A stretch of 64,000 nt of DNA from positions 1-64,000 of the forward strand of contig JAJPZY010000144.1 in NCBI GenBank assembly GCA_021204085.1. The letters are read 5' to 3'. Made by a program: the position numbers and the translations under genes. Of this stretch, positions 20,994-31,185 are shown in pieces (the stretch's first letter is position 1; each line of letters begins with the position of its first letter). This stretch comes from Clostridiales bacterium (GTDB lineage: Bacteria; Bacillota; Clostridia; Lachnospirales; Lachnospiraceae). The notes beneath the pieces are model-generated. The model ran no database searches and was not told where the DNA came from. It was given only the letters and a program-made list of their open reading frames with translations.

Positions 20994-23900
20994 TTACTCC
21001 TCCGCCCCGTAAAGCTTGATCAGCTTATTCAGGTACGCATAACGCTCTTTCGCGTTCTGCTCAGAGATATCAAAGAGCGCTTCCGCCTTCTCAGCATCCA
21101 GACGTGCCAGCGCGTTGTAACGAACCTCACCATTCAGGAATGCCTTGTAATCTCCGCTCGGAGCCTTGCTGTCCAGACTGAATGCATTCTTGCCCTCAGC
21201 CGCCAGAGCAGGATTGTAGCGGAAGTTGTGCCAGTAACCGACAGCTACTGCATTCTTCTCCTCGGTCTGTGCCTTACTCATGCCGATCTTGATTCCGTGG
21301 TTGATGCAGGGAGCATAAGCAATAATCAGCGACGGTCCCGGATAAGCCTCGGCCTCTGTGAGTGCCTTTACACACTGGTTCATATCAGCACCCATAGCAA
21401 TCTGCGCAACATATACATAACCATAACTCATTGCGATGGAAGCAAGGTCTTTCTTCTTTGTCTCCTTGCCGCCTGCCGCAAACTGCGCAACCGCGCCGGT
21501 CGGAGTCGCCTTGGAGGACTGTCCGCCTGTATTGGAATATACCTCAGTATCAAATACCATGATATTGATATCCTTGCCGGAAGCCAGAACATGGTCTACG
21601 CCGCCGAAACCGATATCATATGCCCAACCGTCACCGCCGAATACCCACTGGGACTTCTTCGCAAGGAAGTCTTTCTGCGGAAGAATCTCCTGCGCCTTCT
21701 CACAGCCGCAGGCCTCAAGAGCCGCCACCAGTTTGTCTGTGGCAGGTCCGTTGGTCACGCCGCAGTTGTACGTATCCAGATACTCCTGTGCCGCAGCCTT
21801 TACATCATCCTTCTGTGCATTCGCCGCCAGATCTTCGATCTTCTCCTTTAAGCCGCCGCGGATTGCGTTGTTGGCAAGAAGCATACCGTAACCGAACTCA
21901 GCCGCATCCTCAAAGAGGGAATTGGACCACGCCGGTCCCTTGCCTGCCGCGTTAACGGTATAAGGTGTGGACGGTGAAGAGTTGCCCCAGATGGAGGAGC
22001 ATCCTGTTGCGTTTGCAATATACATCCGGTCGCCGAAGAGCTGAGTGATCAGCTTCGCGTAAGGAGTCTCTCCGCAGCCTGCGCATGCGCCCGAGAACTC
22101 AAGCAGCGGCTGTTTGAACTGAGAACCCTTGACAGTGGACTGTTTGAACTTCTCTAATACATCCGGTTTCTCGGATACGGTCAGGCCGTAATCGTAGTAA
22201 GCCTGTGTGCCGGCATTCGCCTCGAAGTTCTGCATCGTGATCGCCTGTACTTTGTCCGGGCAGACATTCACGCAGGAACCGCAGCCGGTACAATCGTAAG
22301 CAGACACAGTCATCGCAAACTTATACTGCGGCATACCGGTCATATTCTTGTAAGTCATGCCTGCCGGAGCTGCAGCTGCCTCCTCCTCGGTCATAACAAC
22401 CGGACGGATGACTGCGTGCGGGCAGACATAAGAGCACTGGTTGCACTGGATACATTTATCTACATTCCATACCGGGATATCCACCGCTACGCCGCGCTTC
22501 TCATAAGCAGCCGCGCCGGACGGCGTATTGCCGATTTCGTAATCCACAAAAGCAGATACCGGAAGAGTGTTACCCTGCTGTGAATTAACTTTTTTCTGAA
22601 TATTATTAACAAAATCTACGACATCCTTGCGGGAGCCGGTCGCAACTGCACCGGTGATATCCTCATCCGCCGCATCTTTCCAGCTTGCCGGAACGTCGAT
22701 TTTAACAAAAGCAGTCGCACCGGCATCAATGGCGTCATAGTTCATCTGTATGATCTTGTCGCCTTTCTTGCCGTAGGAAGCTTTTGCCGCTTCCTTCATC
22801 AGACGGTTCGCATCCTCCACCGGGATAACCTTCGACAGCGTAAAGAATGCAGACTGAAGCACGGTGTTGATCCTTCCGCCCAGACCGATCTCTTTACCGA
22901 TCTTGATGCCGTCGATAGTATAGAACTGGATATCGTTCTCCGCGATATAGCGCTTCACCTGACCCGGCAGATGCTTCTCTAACTGATCCGCATCCCAGGA
23001 GCAGTTTAAGAGGAAGGTGCCGCCCGGAACCAGATCCTGTACCATATTGTACTTGCGAATATAAGCAGGGCAATGACATGCCACAAAGTTCGCCTTGGAA
23101 ATCAGATATGTGGAGCGGATCGGATCCTTACCGAAACGCAGATGAGAAATTGTCACACCGCCGGACTTCTTGGAATCATAATCGAAGTAAGCCTGCGCGT
23201 ACATATCTGTATTATCACCGATGATCTTGATAGAGTTCTTATTCGCACCTACGGTACCGTCCGCACCGAGTCCCCAGAACTTGCAGTTGATCGTGGTCTC
23301 CGGAGTCGTAACCGGATTCTCTGTCACTGTAAGGGAAAGGTTCGTTACGTCATCTACGATGCCGATGGTGAATTTCTTCTTATCTGTATTGTTGTAAACC
23401 GCGATGATCTGTCCCGGAGTGGTATCCTTGGAACCGAGACCATACCGGCCGGTAAAGATCGGAACCGCATCAAACTTCGTGTTCTTCAGGGCCGCAACAA
23501 CATCCAGATACAGCGGCTCGCCCATCGCACCCGGCTCCTTCGTTCTGTCAAGAACATAAATCTGCTTTACAGACTCCGGAATCGCAGCAATCAGCGCTTC
23601 TGCACTGAACGGACGATACAGACGAACTTTTACAAGGCCGACCTTCTCACCGCGCGCCATCAGGTAGTCAATGGTCTCATCAATGGTCTCGCAGACGGAA
23701 CCCATAGCGATGATGACCTTCTCGGCATCCTCTGCGCCATAGTAGTTAAACAGCTTGTAATTCGTGCCGATCTTCTCATTTACTTTATCCATGTAACTCT
23801 GGACAACCGCCGGCATCTCGTCATACGCAATATTGCAGGACTCTCTCGCCTGGAAGAAGATATCCGGATTCTGTGCGGAGCCGAGCTGGCAGGGATGATT

Positions 23901-24536
23901 CGGGTTCAGCGCGGAATCGCGGAACGCCTGAATCGCATCCAGGTCAACCAGATCCTTCAGATCCTCATAATCCCAGGTCTCGATCTTCTGTACTTCATGG
24001 GAGGTACGGAAACCATCGAAGAAGTTGATGAAAGGAAGTCTGCCCTTGATCGCGGAGCAATGCGCCACCGGAGTCAGATCCATAACTTCCTGCACGCTGG
24101 ACTCGCAGAGCATCGCACATCCGGTCTGGCGACATGCGTACACGTCAGAATGATCACCGAAAATGCAGAGCGCATGGCTGGCGACAGTACGCGCAGATAC
24201 ATTGAATACGCCCGGAAGCCGCTCGCCCGCCACCTTGTAAAGGTTCGGGATCATAAGAAGCAGACCCTGAGATGCCGTATAAGTAGTTGTCAGGGCACCT
24301 GCTGTCAGAGAACCGTGCACCGCACCCGCGGCGCCTGCCTCGGACTGCATCTCTGTGATCTTAACAGTCTGACCGAAAATATTCTTTCTGCCTGCTGTTG
24401 CCCACTCATCAGAGGCTTCCGCCATTACAGATGAAGGGGTGATCGGATAGATAGCCGCCACATCGGAATACGCGTAGGACGCATGTGCCGCAGCATGGTT
24501 GCCATCCATGGTTTTCATAGAACGTTTCATTTCCAT
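20994..24536 (-). CDS. nifJ: Pyruvate:ferredoxin (flavodoxin) oxidoreductase
   Basis: 1180 aa; DGNHAAAHASYAYSDVAAIYPITPSS; two 4Fe-4S motifs CIQCNQCSYVCPH / CTGCGSCVNVCP; TPP domain GGDGWAYDIGFGGVDHVLASGKDINIMVFDTEVYSNTGGQ. Confidence 0.97.
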   Translation of the reverse strand: MEMKRSMKTMDGNHAAAHASYAYSDVAAIYPITPSSVMAEASDEWATAGRKNIFGQTVKITEMQSEAGAAGAVHGSLTAGALTTTYTASQGLLLMIPNLYKVAGERLPGVFNVSARTVASHALCIFGDHSDVYACRQTGCAMLCESSVQEVMDLTPVAHCSAIKGRLPFINFFDGFRTSHEVQKIETWDYEDLKDLVDLDAIQAFRDSALNPNHPCQLGSAQNPDIFFQARESCNIAYDEMPAVVQSYMDKVNEKIGTNYKLFNYYGAEDAEKVIIAMGSVCETIDETIDYLMARGEKVGLVKVRLYRPFSAEALIAAIPESVKQIYVLDRTKEPGAMGEPLYLDVVAALKNTKFDAVPIFTGRYGLGSKDTTPGQIIAVYNNTDKKKFTIGIVDDVTNLSLTVTENPVTTPETTINCKFWGLGADGTVGANKNSIKIIGDNTDMYAQAYFDYDSKKSGGVTISHLRFGKDPIRSTYLISKANFVACHCPAYIRKYNMVQDLVPGGTFLLNCSWDADQLEKHLPGQVKRYIAENDIQFYTIDGIKIGKEIGLGGRINTVLQSAFFTLSKVIPVEDANRLMKEAAKASYGKKGDKIIQMNYDAIDAGATAFVKIDVPASWKDAADEDITGAVATGSRKDVVDFVNNIQKKVNSQQGNTLPVSAFVDYEIGNTPSGAAAYEKRGVAVDIPVWNVDKCIQCNQCSYVCPHAVIRPVVMTEEEAAAAPAGMTYKNMTGMPQYKFAMTVSAYDCTGCGSCVNVCPDKVQAITMQNFEANAGTQAYYDYGLTVSEKPDVLEKFKQSTVKGSQFKQPLLEFSGACAGCGETPYAKLITQLFGDRMYIANATGCSSIWGNSSPSTPYTVNAAGKGPAWSNSLFEDAAEFGYGMLLANNAIRGGLKEKIEDLAANAQKDDVKAAAQEYLDTYNCGVTNGPATDKLVAALEACGCEKAQEILPQKDFLAKKSQWVFGGDGWAYDIGFGGVDHVLASGKDINIMVFDTEVYSNTGGQSSKATPTGAVAQFAAGGKETKKKDLASIAMSYGYVYVAQIAMGADMNQCVKALTEAEAYPGPSLIIAYAPCINHGIKIGMSKAQTEEKNAVAVGYWHNFRYNPALAAEGKNAFSLDSKAPSGDYKAFLNGEVRYNALARLDAEKAEALFDISEQNAKERYAYLNKLIKLYGAEE

Positions 24537-24771
24537 TCCTCCTCAATTGTTTTTACTTCATAACCGGGCTGTCCCACAGGACAACCGACCGGATTTCATT
24601 ATAACTGATTTATACAGAGAAAACAACTTATTTCGGAAAAATTTCCATCATTATATATAATATATTATATATGATATATCTTGCATAATTATTCAGATGC
24701 TGCATTCAAAAACATGTTACAAAAATCAATACTGCTCTTTAACAGGACAGCCACTTTGCGTGACTTTTCCC

Positions 24772-24799
24772 TTGAAAAACCGCCCCTGTTGTGTATAAT
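24772..24799 (+). promoter_or_regulatory. Candidate sigma-A promoter for the ABC-F gene
   Basis: TTGAAA-16 nt-TATAAT. Confidence 0.7.
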
Positions 24800-24850
24800 C
24801 TAATAAGCGGCCTATCCGCCGCCAAAAACATTAAATACGCGAGGTTTATT

Positions 24851-26491
24851 ATGATCAGTGCAAATAATGTGACATTAAGAATAGGAAAAAAAGCCCTCTT
24901 TGAGGACGTGAATATCAAGTTCACCGAGGGCAACTGCTACGGGCTCATCGGCGCGAACGGCGCGGGCAAATCCACGTTTTTAAAGATTCTGAATGGGCAG
25001 CTTGAGCCGACCAACGGCAGTGTGACCATCACCCCCGGCCAGCGGCTCTCTTTCCTCCAGCAGGATCACTTTAAATACGACGCTTACCCTGTTCTGGATA
25101 CGGTGATCCTTGGCAATCAGCGCCTGTATGACATTATGAAAGAAAAAGATGCCATCTACATGAAAGAAGACTTTACCGATGAGGACGGCATCAAGGCAAG
25201 CGAACTGGAAGCGGAGTTCGCGGACATGGACGGTTGGAACGCGGAGTCGGACGCCGCTACGCTGTTAAACGGCCTTGGTGTGGACACCGATCTGCACTAT
25301 AGCATGATGAGCGAGCTCCCCGGCGCGCTCAAGGTAAAGGTTCTGCTGGCGCAGGCGCTTTTCGGCAACCCCGACATCCTGCTGCTCGATGAGCCGACCA
25401 ACAACTTAGATCTCGACGCCATCTCCTGGCTGGAGGAATTCCTGATCAACTTTGACAATACAGTCATTGTGGTCTCCCATGACCGCTATTTTTTAAATAA
25501 AGTCTGCACACACATCGCAGACATCGACTATGCGAAGATTCAGCTTTACGCCGGCAACTATGATTTCTGGTATGAGTCGAGCCAGCTGATGATCCGCCAG
25601 ATGAAGGAAGCCAACAAGAAAAAAGAGGAGAAAATCAAAGAACTGCAGGAGTTCATCTCCCGATTTTCCGCCAACGCTTCCAAATCAAAGCAGGCGACTT
25701 CCCGGAAAAAGGCTCTGGAAAAAATCCAGCTGGATGAAATCAAACCCTCCAGCCGGAAGTATCCTTACATCGACTTCCGCCCCAGCCGCGAGATTGGAAA
25801 TGAAGTTCTTACTGTAGATGGCATTTCAAAAACTATCGATGGCGTGAAAGTGCTGGATGATGTCTCCTTCATCGTCGGCCGTCAGGATAAGATTGCATTT
25901 GTCGGCAGCAACGAACTGGCAAAAACCACGCTGTTTAAGATCATTACCGGAGAGATGGAGCCGGACAGCGGTTCCTACAAGTGGGGCGTCACAACCAGTC
26001 AGTCCTACTTCCCGAAAGATAACACACAGATATTTGATTCAGACCTGGCCATCGCAGACTGGCTCACCCAGTTCTCGGAAATCAAAGACGCCACTTATGT
26101 CCGCGGTTTCCTCGGACGCATGCTCTTCCCCGGCGAGGACGGAGTGAAAAAGATGCGCGTGCTCTCCGGCGGCGAAAAGGTTCGCGTACTGTTCTCGCGA
26201 ATGATGATCGAGGCCTCCAACGTACTGATTCTCGATGAGCCTACGGATCACCTGGATATGGAATCCATCACGGCCCTAAACAACGGCCTGATCAAATTCC
26301 CCGGCGTCCTGCTCTTCGCCTCCCGCGACCATCAAATCGTACAGACCACGGCAAACCGTATTATCGAATTTCTGCCCGGCGGAACATTTATTGATAAGAT
26401 TACGACTTATGATGAGTATCTGGAGAGTGATGAGATGGCGAGAAAACGTCAGGTATATACGATGGCAAAGACCGATATGGCGGATAACTAA
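24851..26491 (+). CDS. ABC-F family ATP-binding protein (YkpA/YbiT-like)
   Basis: MISANNVTLRIGKKALFEDVNIKFTEGNCYGLIGANGAGKSTFLKILNG; second NBD LSGGEKVRVLFSRMMIEASNVLILDEPTDHLDMESI. Confidence 0.93.
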   Translation: MISANNVTLRIGKKALFEDVNIKFTEGNCYGLIGANGAGKSTFLKILNGQLEPTNGSVTITPGQRLSFLQQDHFKYDAYPVLDTVILGNQRLYDIMKEKDAIYMKEDFTDEDGIKASELEAEFADMDGWNAESDAATLLNGLGVDTDLHYSMMSELPGALKVKVLLAQALFGNPDILLLDEPTNNLDLDAISWLEEFLINFDNTVIVVSHDRYFLNKVCTHIADIDYAKIQLYAGNYDFWYESSQLMIRQMKEANKKKEEKIKELQEFISRFSANASKSKQATSRKKALEKIQLDEIKPSSRKYPYIDFRPSREIGNEVLTVDGISKTIDGVKVLDDVSFIVGRQDKIAFVGSNELAKTTLFKIITGEMEPDSGSYKWGVTTSQSYFPKDNTQIFDSDLAIADWLTQFSEIKDATYVRGFLGRMLFPGEDGVKKMRVLSGGEKVRVLFSRMMIEASNVLILDEPTDHLDMESITALNNGLIKFPGVLLFASRDHQIVQTTANRIIEFLPGGTFIDKITTYDEYLESDEMARKRQVYTMAKTDMADN

Positions 26492-26511
26492 GTATCTCAC
26501 AGAAAAAACAG

Positions 26512-26547
26512 GCGGAGCTGATGATTCAATCAGTTCCGCTTATTTTT
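26512..26547 (+). terminator. Intrinsic terminator after the ABC-F gene
   Basis: GCGGAGCTGATgattcaATCAGTTCCGC followed by ttattttttg. Confidence 0.8.
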
Positions 26548-26564
26548 TGATCTATATTTTACGC

Positions 26565-26653
26565 GTTGCTATTCACAGTCCTCCACCTCACATGCGCAAT
26601 TCACGCCTGCTTATGCGTGTTGGAATTGCTTATGTGGGTGGAGTTCCTGCTTC
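26565..26653. repeat. Fold-back repeat family 1, copy a (right terminal arm missing)
   Basis: GTTGCTATTCACAGTCCTCCACCTCACATGCGCAATTC...GGAATTGCTTATGTGGGTGGAGTTCCTGCTT; abuts the stop codon of the 26654-27661 gene. Confidence 0.85.
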
Positions 26654-27661
26654 TTATTTCAGGCACAGAAACGCGCCGAGATTCCCCCTCTGCCCATAAC
26701 TGGCACGGTGGGAAAACAAGAGATCCGGATTACAGCAGGTACAGATATCTGTAACAGAGAGATGCTCCGGCCGCACTCCGGCCTCCAGAAAGACAATCTC
26801 ATTGGTCTTCCACAAATCAAGCAGATATTTTCCGTCCTCGCCGGCCTTATGGATAGTCTCTGCTGTAAGCGGGAATGTATGGTTCTTACTAAGCCTGTCT
26901 GACTTATTATTATCTGTACCTGCTGAGACGAAATCGGCCTCTTTTGCACGGCACATTTCTTTTTCACAGGAACCACATTGCCGCAGGATCTCTGCCTCGT
27001 GCCCGGAAAACTCTCGAGCAAAAACCTCTGCCACATCCGCACTTACCTCATAACAATCCTGACAGATGGACGGCCCCACGGCACAAACGACATCCTCCGG
27101 ACGGGTACCGTAATTTTCCGCCATCGCCAGAAGCGTCTTTTCTCCCATGCGCGCCATAGTTCCTCTCCATCCGGAATGTGAAAGGCCAATCGCCCGGTGC
27201 ACAGGGTCAACAAAATAGAGCGGCACACAGTCCGCGAAAAACGTCGCCAGTGTCAATCCCGGCACATTCGTGATCATCCCATCCACATCCGTATAGTCCT
27301 TCGGACGCACCACACCTTTCCCGGCATCCTCTTCCGTAATTACGCGAACATTCGTCGTGTGCGTCTGGTCGGAACAGACAATCCGTGTCAAATCCACATC
27401 CAACGCCTCGGCAACCCGGCGGTAATTCTCCGACACAGCATCCGTATCGTCCCCTCGGGTAAAACTGAGGTTCAGTGAAGAAAAAATCCCCTTGCTCACG
27501 CCGCCGGCACGCGTCGTGAAGCAGTGCTTTACGATTCCTGTCTGTGTAAGCGCCGGAAAGATGAGCAACGGCAGGTGTTCGCCGTTACTCAGGCAATGAT
27601 CTTCTTCCCAAATCACATCATGTTTTTCAAGACTATTTTTACGTTTATAATCTGATTGCAT
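26654..27661 (-). CDS. pgeF: Peptidoglycan editing factor PgeF (YfiH / laccase-domain)
   Basis: TTRAGGVSKGIFSSLNLSFTRGDD; FFADCVPLYFVDPVHRAIGLSHSGWRGTMARM. Confidence 0.93.
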   Translation of the reverse strand: MQSDYKRKNSLEKHDVIWEEDHCLSNGEHLPLLIFPALTQTGIVKHCFTTRAGGVSKGIFSSLNLSFTRGDDTDAVSENYRRVAEALDVDLTRIVCSDQTHTTNVRVITEEDAGKGVVRPKDYTDVDGMITNVPGLTLATFFADCVPLYFVDPVHRAIGLSHSGWRGTMARMGEKTLLAMAENYGTRPEDVVCAVGPSICQDCYEVSADVAEVFAREFSGHEAEILRQCGSCEKEMCRAKEADFVSAGTDNNKSDRLSKNHTFPLTAETIHKAGEDGKYLLDLWKTNEIVFLEAGVRPEHLSVTDICTCCNPDLLFSHRASYGQRGNLGAFLCLK

Positions 27662-27664
27662 TTT

Positions 27665-28093
27665 TCACCCTCCGAACTTACCGCAATAGGGAAACGCATT
27701 TTCTATCATCTGTATACCAGCGTCAGAAACTGCCGCCACGTCAAAGCGGCAGGGCGTCTCCAGGGAACAATGCGTAATATACAGATAATAAGAAGCAGCA
27801 TTGGATATTCTCTGCTGCTTGTGAAAATCAACGGCCTCCTGCGGCACCCCATGGCTTTCATTGCTTCTGTACTTTACCTCCACAAATACAATACAGCCTT
27901 CCTTTTTTGCAATAATATCGATTTCTCCCAATCGGCACCGGAAGTTCCGTTCCTGAATCTGATACCCCTGCTGCTTCATCCAGTCAGCGACCTGCGCCTC
28001 ATGAAGCGTACCCACTCTTCGATTGTTCTGCAACGCACAGCCTCCCTGTAATTTGTTCATATCTTCCCTCTCCGGAAACCGGCACGAGATCAA
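27665..28093 (-). CDS. YraN family (UPF0102) nuclease-like protein
   Basis: QGYQIQERNFRCRLGEIDIIAKKEGCIVFVEVKYRS. Confidence 0.93.
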   Translation of the reverse strand: MISCRFPEREDMNKLQGGCALQNNRRVGTLHEAQVADWMKQQGYQIQERNFRCRLGEIDIIAKKEGCIVFVEVKYRSNESHGVPQEAVDFHKQQRISNAASYYLYITHCSLETPCRFDVAAVSDAGIQMIENAFPYCGKFGG

Positions 28094-28168
28094 TGTATCG
28101 AATTGATACTACTAAACGAATAATATACATATAAAAAAATATTGTCAAGGTTTTTATAATCTATATTC

Positions 28169-28221
28169 GTTACTATTCACAGTCCTCCACCTCACATGCG
28201 CAATCGGCTGTGAATAGTAAC
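28169..28221. repeat. Fold-back repeat family 1, copy b (compact)
   Basis: Perfect 14-bp terminal inverted repeats GTTACTATTCACAG...CTGTGAATAGTAAC; shared core CCTCCACCTCACATGCGCAAT. Confidence 0.9.
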
Positions 28222-28225
28222 TCTT

Positions 28226-28987
28226 TTATACAAAATGTCCGATAAAGCTTCTCCTGTGAATCGGCGTCGGCCCGTATTTTTTCAGTGCTTCAATATGCGC
28301 CGCAGAACCATACCCCTTATTAGAAGCAAAGTCATACTCCGGCATGATTTTGTCATATTCTACCATAAGCCGGTCACGGGTAACCTTCGCAATAATACTG
28401 GCCGCTCCGATGGAAATACTCTTGGCATCGCCCTTTATGATCGGCACCTGACGGATAGAAACCTCCGGAATCGTCACTGCATCATTTAAGAGCAGCGTCG
28501 GTTGCGGATGAAGCTTCCCGATTGCCTCACGCATCGCTTCATAGGTTGCCTGAAGAATATTGATCTCATCAATGCGCTGAGGACTCCGCATACCGATACC
28601 CACGGCTACCGCCTCCTCCATAATAACATCATAAAGCTCTTCCCTTTTTTTTGCGGAAAGTTTCTTGGAGTCATTGATATAAAGAATCTGACAATCCTTC
28701 GGCAAAATCACTGCTGCGGCCACTACCGGACCGGCCAGCGGACCGCGTCCCACTTCGTCAATGCCGCAAATATACTCATAATCCGCATACTTCCGCTCGA
28801 AAATTTTTAAATTCTCGATACGCAGAATTTCCGCTTCCAGCTTCTCTATGCGCTTTTTTGCCTGCGCCACCAAAGACTGCACGCCCGCGCGGGGATCCTC
28901 TTCATATGCCTGAATAAAGGAGGAAAGATCCCTGTCAGACATCAGCTGAAACTCAGATTTAATTTCACCTATTTTTTTATTATTCAT
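28226..28987 (-). CDS. rnhB: Ribonuclease HII
   Basis: YICGIDEVGRGPLAGPVVAAAVILP; GDAKSISIGAASIIAKVTRDRLMVEYDKIMPEYDFASNKGYGSAAH. Confidence 0.96.
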   Translation of the reverse strand: MNNKKIGEIKSEFQLMSDRDLSSFIQAYEEDPRAGVQSLVAQAKKRIEKLEAEILRIENLKIFERKYADYEYICGIDEVGRGPLAGPVVAAAVILPKDCQILYINDSKKLSAKKREELYDVIMEEAVAVGIGMRSPQRIDEINILQATYEAMREAIGKLHPQPTLLLNDAVTIPEVSIRQVPIIKGDAKSISIGAASIIAKVTRDRLMVEYDKIMPEYDFASNKGYGSAAHIEALKKYGPTPIHRRSFIGHFV

Positions 28988-29348
28988 CGATGCCTTCCTG
29001 CACAAACTGAATCTCTACTCCGTTCGGATCTTTCACGCAAAAGAATCTTGCATGCGGATTCGGGAACACCATCTCTCCCGCCTGCATTCCGGAATCTACC
29101 AGTTTTTCACGGTACGCAGCTGCATCCTCCACCTCAAATCCGATCAACAGTCCGCCGCCGGTGTAAGGCGCATCCTCATTTTTCACCAGCTCTACACAGG
29201 TCTCACCCGCAGCATTCGTCAAAAATACAATCTGATGTGCAGAATCACTGCGCATATCCCGCTCAATTCTCAGCCCGACGATCTCTTCATAAAATGCAGC
29301 GGACTCATCCAGATGCGCTGTCATAATCGTAACGTGTGCCATCTTCAT
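28980..29348 (-). CDS. VOC family (glyoxalase/bleomycin resistance fold) protein
   Basis: MAHVTIMTAHLDESAAFYEEIVGLRIERDM ... FFCVKDPNGVEIQFVQ. Confidence 0.9.
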   Translation of the reverse strand: MKMAHVTIMTAHLDESAAFYEEIVGLRIERDMRSDSAHQIVFLTNAAGETCVELVKNEDAPYTGGGLLIGFEVEDAAAYREKLVDSGMQAGEMVFPNPHARFFCVKDPNGVEIQFVQEGIDE

Positions 29349-29480
29349 AAAATGATTCCTCCTTCAATAAAAGCACTCCCCACCTATGTTCGTAACGGTT
29401 GATGTTCATTATATAAAAAAAGTATTCACCTCGCAAGCGTTTACACCCGGAATACGTGTGCATCTGAAATATATATTTAT

Positions 29481-30437
29481 CTACACAGGCACTTCCAACG
29501 TAATCCTTCCCAACCGCCCGGATCGAAAATCATCAAGCAGCAATGCCGCAGCCTTGCTGTAGTCAAGTTCTCCGCCGGTGCGGATGCAATTGCGGCTTAC
29601 CGCAATTTCCTCCAGAATTTTTACCGGTTCTTTCATTATATCAGAGCTATGTTCTTGCTCTGCAGATACGTCGTTCCTTTTCTCATCGATTTCTTTCGGT
29701 GCATCCGTTTTTTCCATCTGCTCCGATCCATCATCTGCGTCACTCAGCATTTCCCTTATCGAATACCGTTCTGCCAACACTCCCGGATAATTTTCCGTCA
29801 GATATCGGATCAGTTCCAGCGACAATTCATCAATATTCAAAAGGTTGTCATTCATGGAACCGATAAATGCCAGACGCATACCCACGGCCTGATCATCAAA
29901 TTTCGGCCACAAAATCCCCGGTGTGTCGAGCAGTTCTACATTTTTATTCAGGCGAATCCACTGCTTTCCCTTTGTAACGCCCGGTTTGTTGCCGGTCCGG
30001 GCAACCGCTTTTCCCGCAAAGGTATTTATAAAAGTAGATTTTCCGACGTTCGGGATACCCACAACCATCGCGCGGATCGGACGGTTTTTAATTCCCCGCT
30101 TTCTGTCGCGCTCGATTTTTGCTTTACAGGACTCCATGATGGTATCCTGAATAATTTTCATACTGTTTCTTTTTCTGGCGTCCAGCTCCACGACAAAAAA
30201 ACCCTGATTTTGAAAATATGCCTTCCATACTTTATTCTTGCTCTCATCAGCAAGATCAGCCTTATTCAACAGGATCAGCCGTGATTTGTTTTTCCCCAGT
30301 TCGTCAATATCCGGATTACGGCTGCTTAAAGGGATGCGGGCATCCACCAGCTCGATCACCAGATCAATCAGCTTTATGTCTTCCTGCATCTGGCGCTTTG
30401 CCTTCGTCATATGTCCCGGGTACCATTGAAAATTCAT
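29481..30437 (-). CDS. ylqF: Ribosome biogenesis GTPase YlqF (RbgA)
   Basis: MNFQWYPGHMTKAKRQMQEDIKLIDLVIELVDARIPLSSRNPDID; circularly permuted G motifs LLNKADL then GIPNVGKSTFIN. Confidence 0.96.
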   Translation of the reverse strand: MNFQWYPGHMTKAKRQMQEDIKLIDLVIELVDARIPLSSRNPDIDELGKNKSRLILLNKADLADESKNKVWKAYFQNQGFFVVELDARKRNSMKIIQDTIMESCKAKIERDRKRGIKNRPIRAMVVGIPNVGKSTFINTFAGKAVARTGNKPGVTKGKQWIRLNKNVELLDTPGILWPKFDDQAVGMRLAFIGSMNDNLLNIDELSLELIRYLTENYPGVLAERYSIREMLSDADDGSEQMEKTDAPKEIDEKRNDVSAEQEHSSDIMKEPVKILEEIAVSRNCIRTGGELDYSKAAALLLDDFRSGRLGRITLEVPV

Positions 30438-30467
30438 ATCTCATTCCCTCTCATATTTACACACCAA

Positions 30468-31043
30468 TCACTTCACTCTTCCGAAGTCACGAATAGAAGC
30501 ATAATAAAACCATACTTTCCCGACAATATACTCTTCACTCACGTTTCCGATATTTGCGTAACGGCTGTCCTCACTGTTATTTCGATTATCTCCCAGCACA
30601 AAATATTCATCATCGCCCAGAGTAATTTCCTCCTCGGCAAGTCCGGCGTTTTTAATTGCCTCCGTATCCTCCTCATCATAAATCTCACCGTTAACATAAA
30701 GTACGCCGTCAACAATCTGAACTGTATCGCCCGGAACCGCTACTACACGTTTGATATAATACTGGCTTTTCTCATTACCGTTCGGCAAAAAGGCAACGAC
30801 ATCGCCTGCCTTCGGGTCTGTAAAATTATAAGAAAAGCGATCCACAAACACGCTTTCTCCATCCGACAGCGTGGTCTCCATGGAACTGCCGGCAACAGTA
30901 ACGCGCATCCCGAGACAATATACCAGAACAAAGGCGATAAACAGGATGATAATAATTTCTCCCATGAAAATCAAAACACTCTTCGCCGCTGTCAGAGTTA
31001 CCTTTTTTCGGCGGCGGCGAAAACTTAAGCCTTTCGGGCGCAT
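30468..31043 (-). CDS. lepB: Signal peptidase I
   Basis: GMRVTVAGSSMETTL (Ser) ... YYIKRVVAVPGDTV (Lys) ... LGDNRNNSEDSRY. Confidence 0.96.
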   Translation of the reverse strand: MRPKGLSFRRRRKKVTLTAAKSVLIFMGEIIIILFIAFVLVYCLGMRVTVAGSSMETTLSDGESVFVDRFSYNFTDPKAGDVVAFLPNGNEKSQYYIKRVVAVPGDTVQIVDGVLYVNGEIYDEEDTEAIKNAGLAEEEITLGDDEYFVLGDNRNNSEDSRYANIGNVSEEYIVGKVWFYYASIRDFGRVK

Positions 31044-31147
31044 AATCTGTCCTCCCAAATTACAGCAAAACCGGTTAACAGCCGGAAATGATTCTCTTGC
31101 AAAAAGTTACGGTTTCATTTTCGAAACCGGCAAAATAAATAAAACGA

Positions 31148-31174
31148 AAGGGGTTGTGACTCACACAACCCCTT
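31148..31174 (-). terminator. Intrinsic terminator downstream of rplS
   Basis: GGGGTTGTGactcaCACAACCCC; minus-strand TTTCGTTTTA tail. Confidence 0.75.
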
Positions 31175-31185
31175 GAAACGCTTTG

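Noticed and set aside
23073-24434. 453-aa plus-strand ORF
   Set aside because: Antisense to nifJ; no plausible RBS or family.
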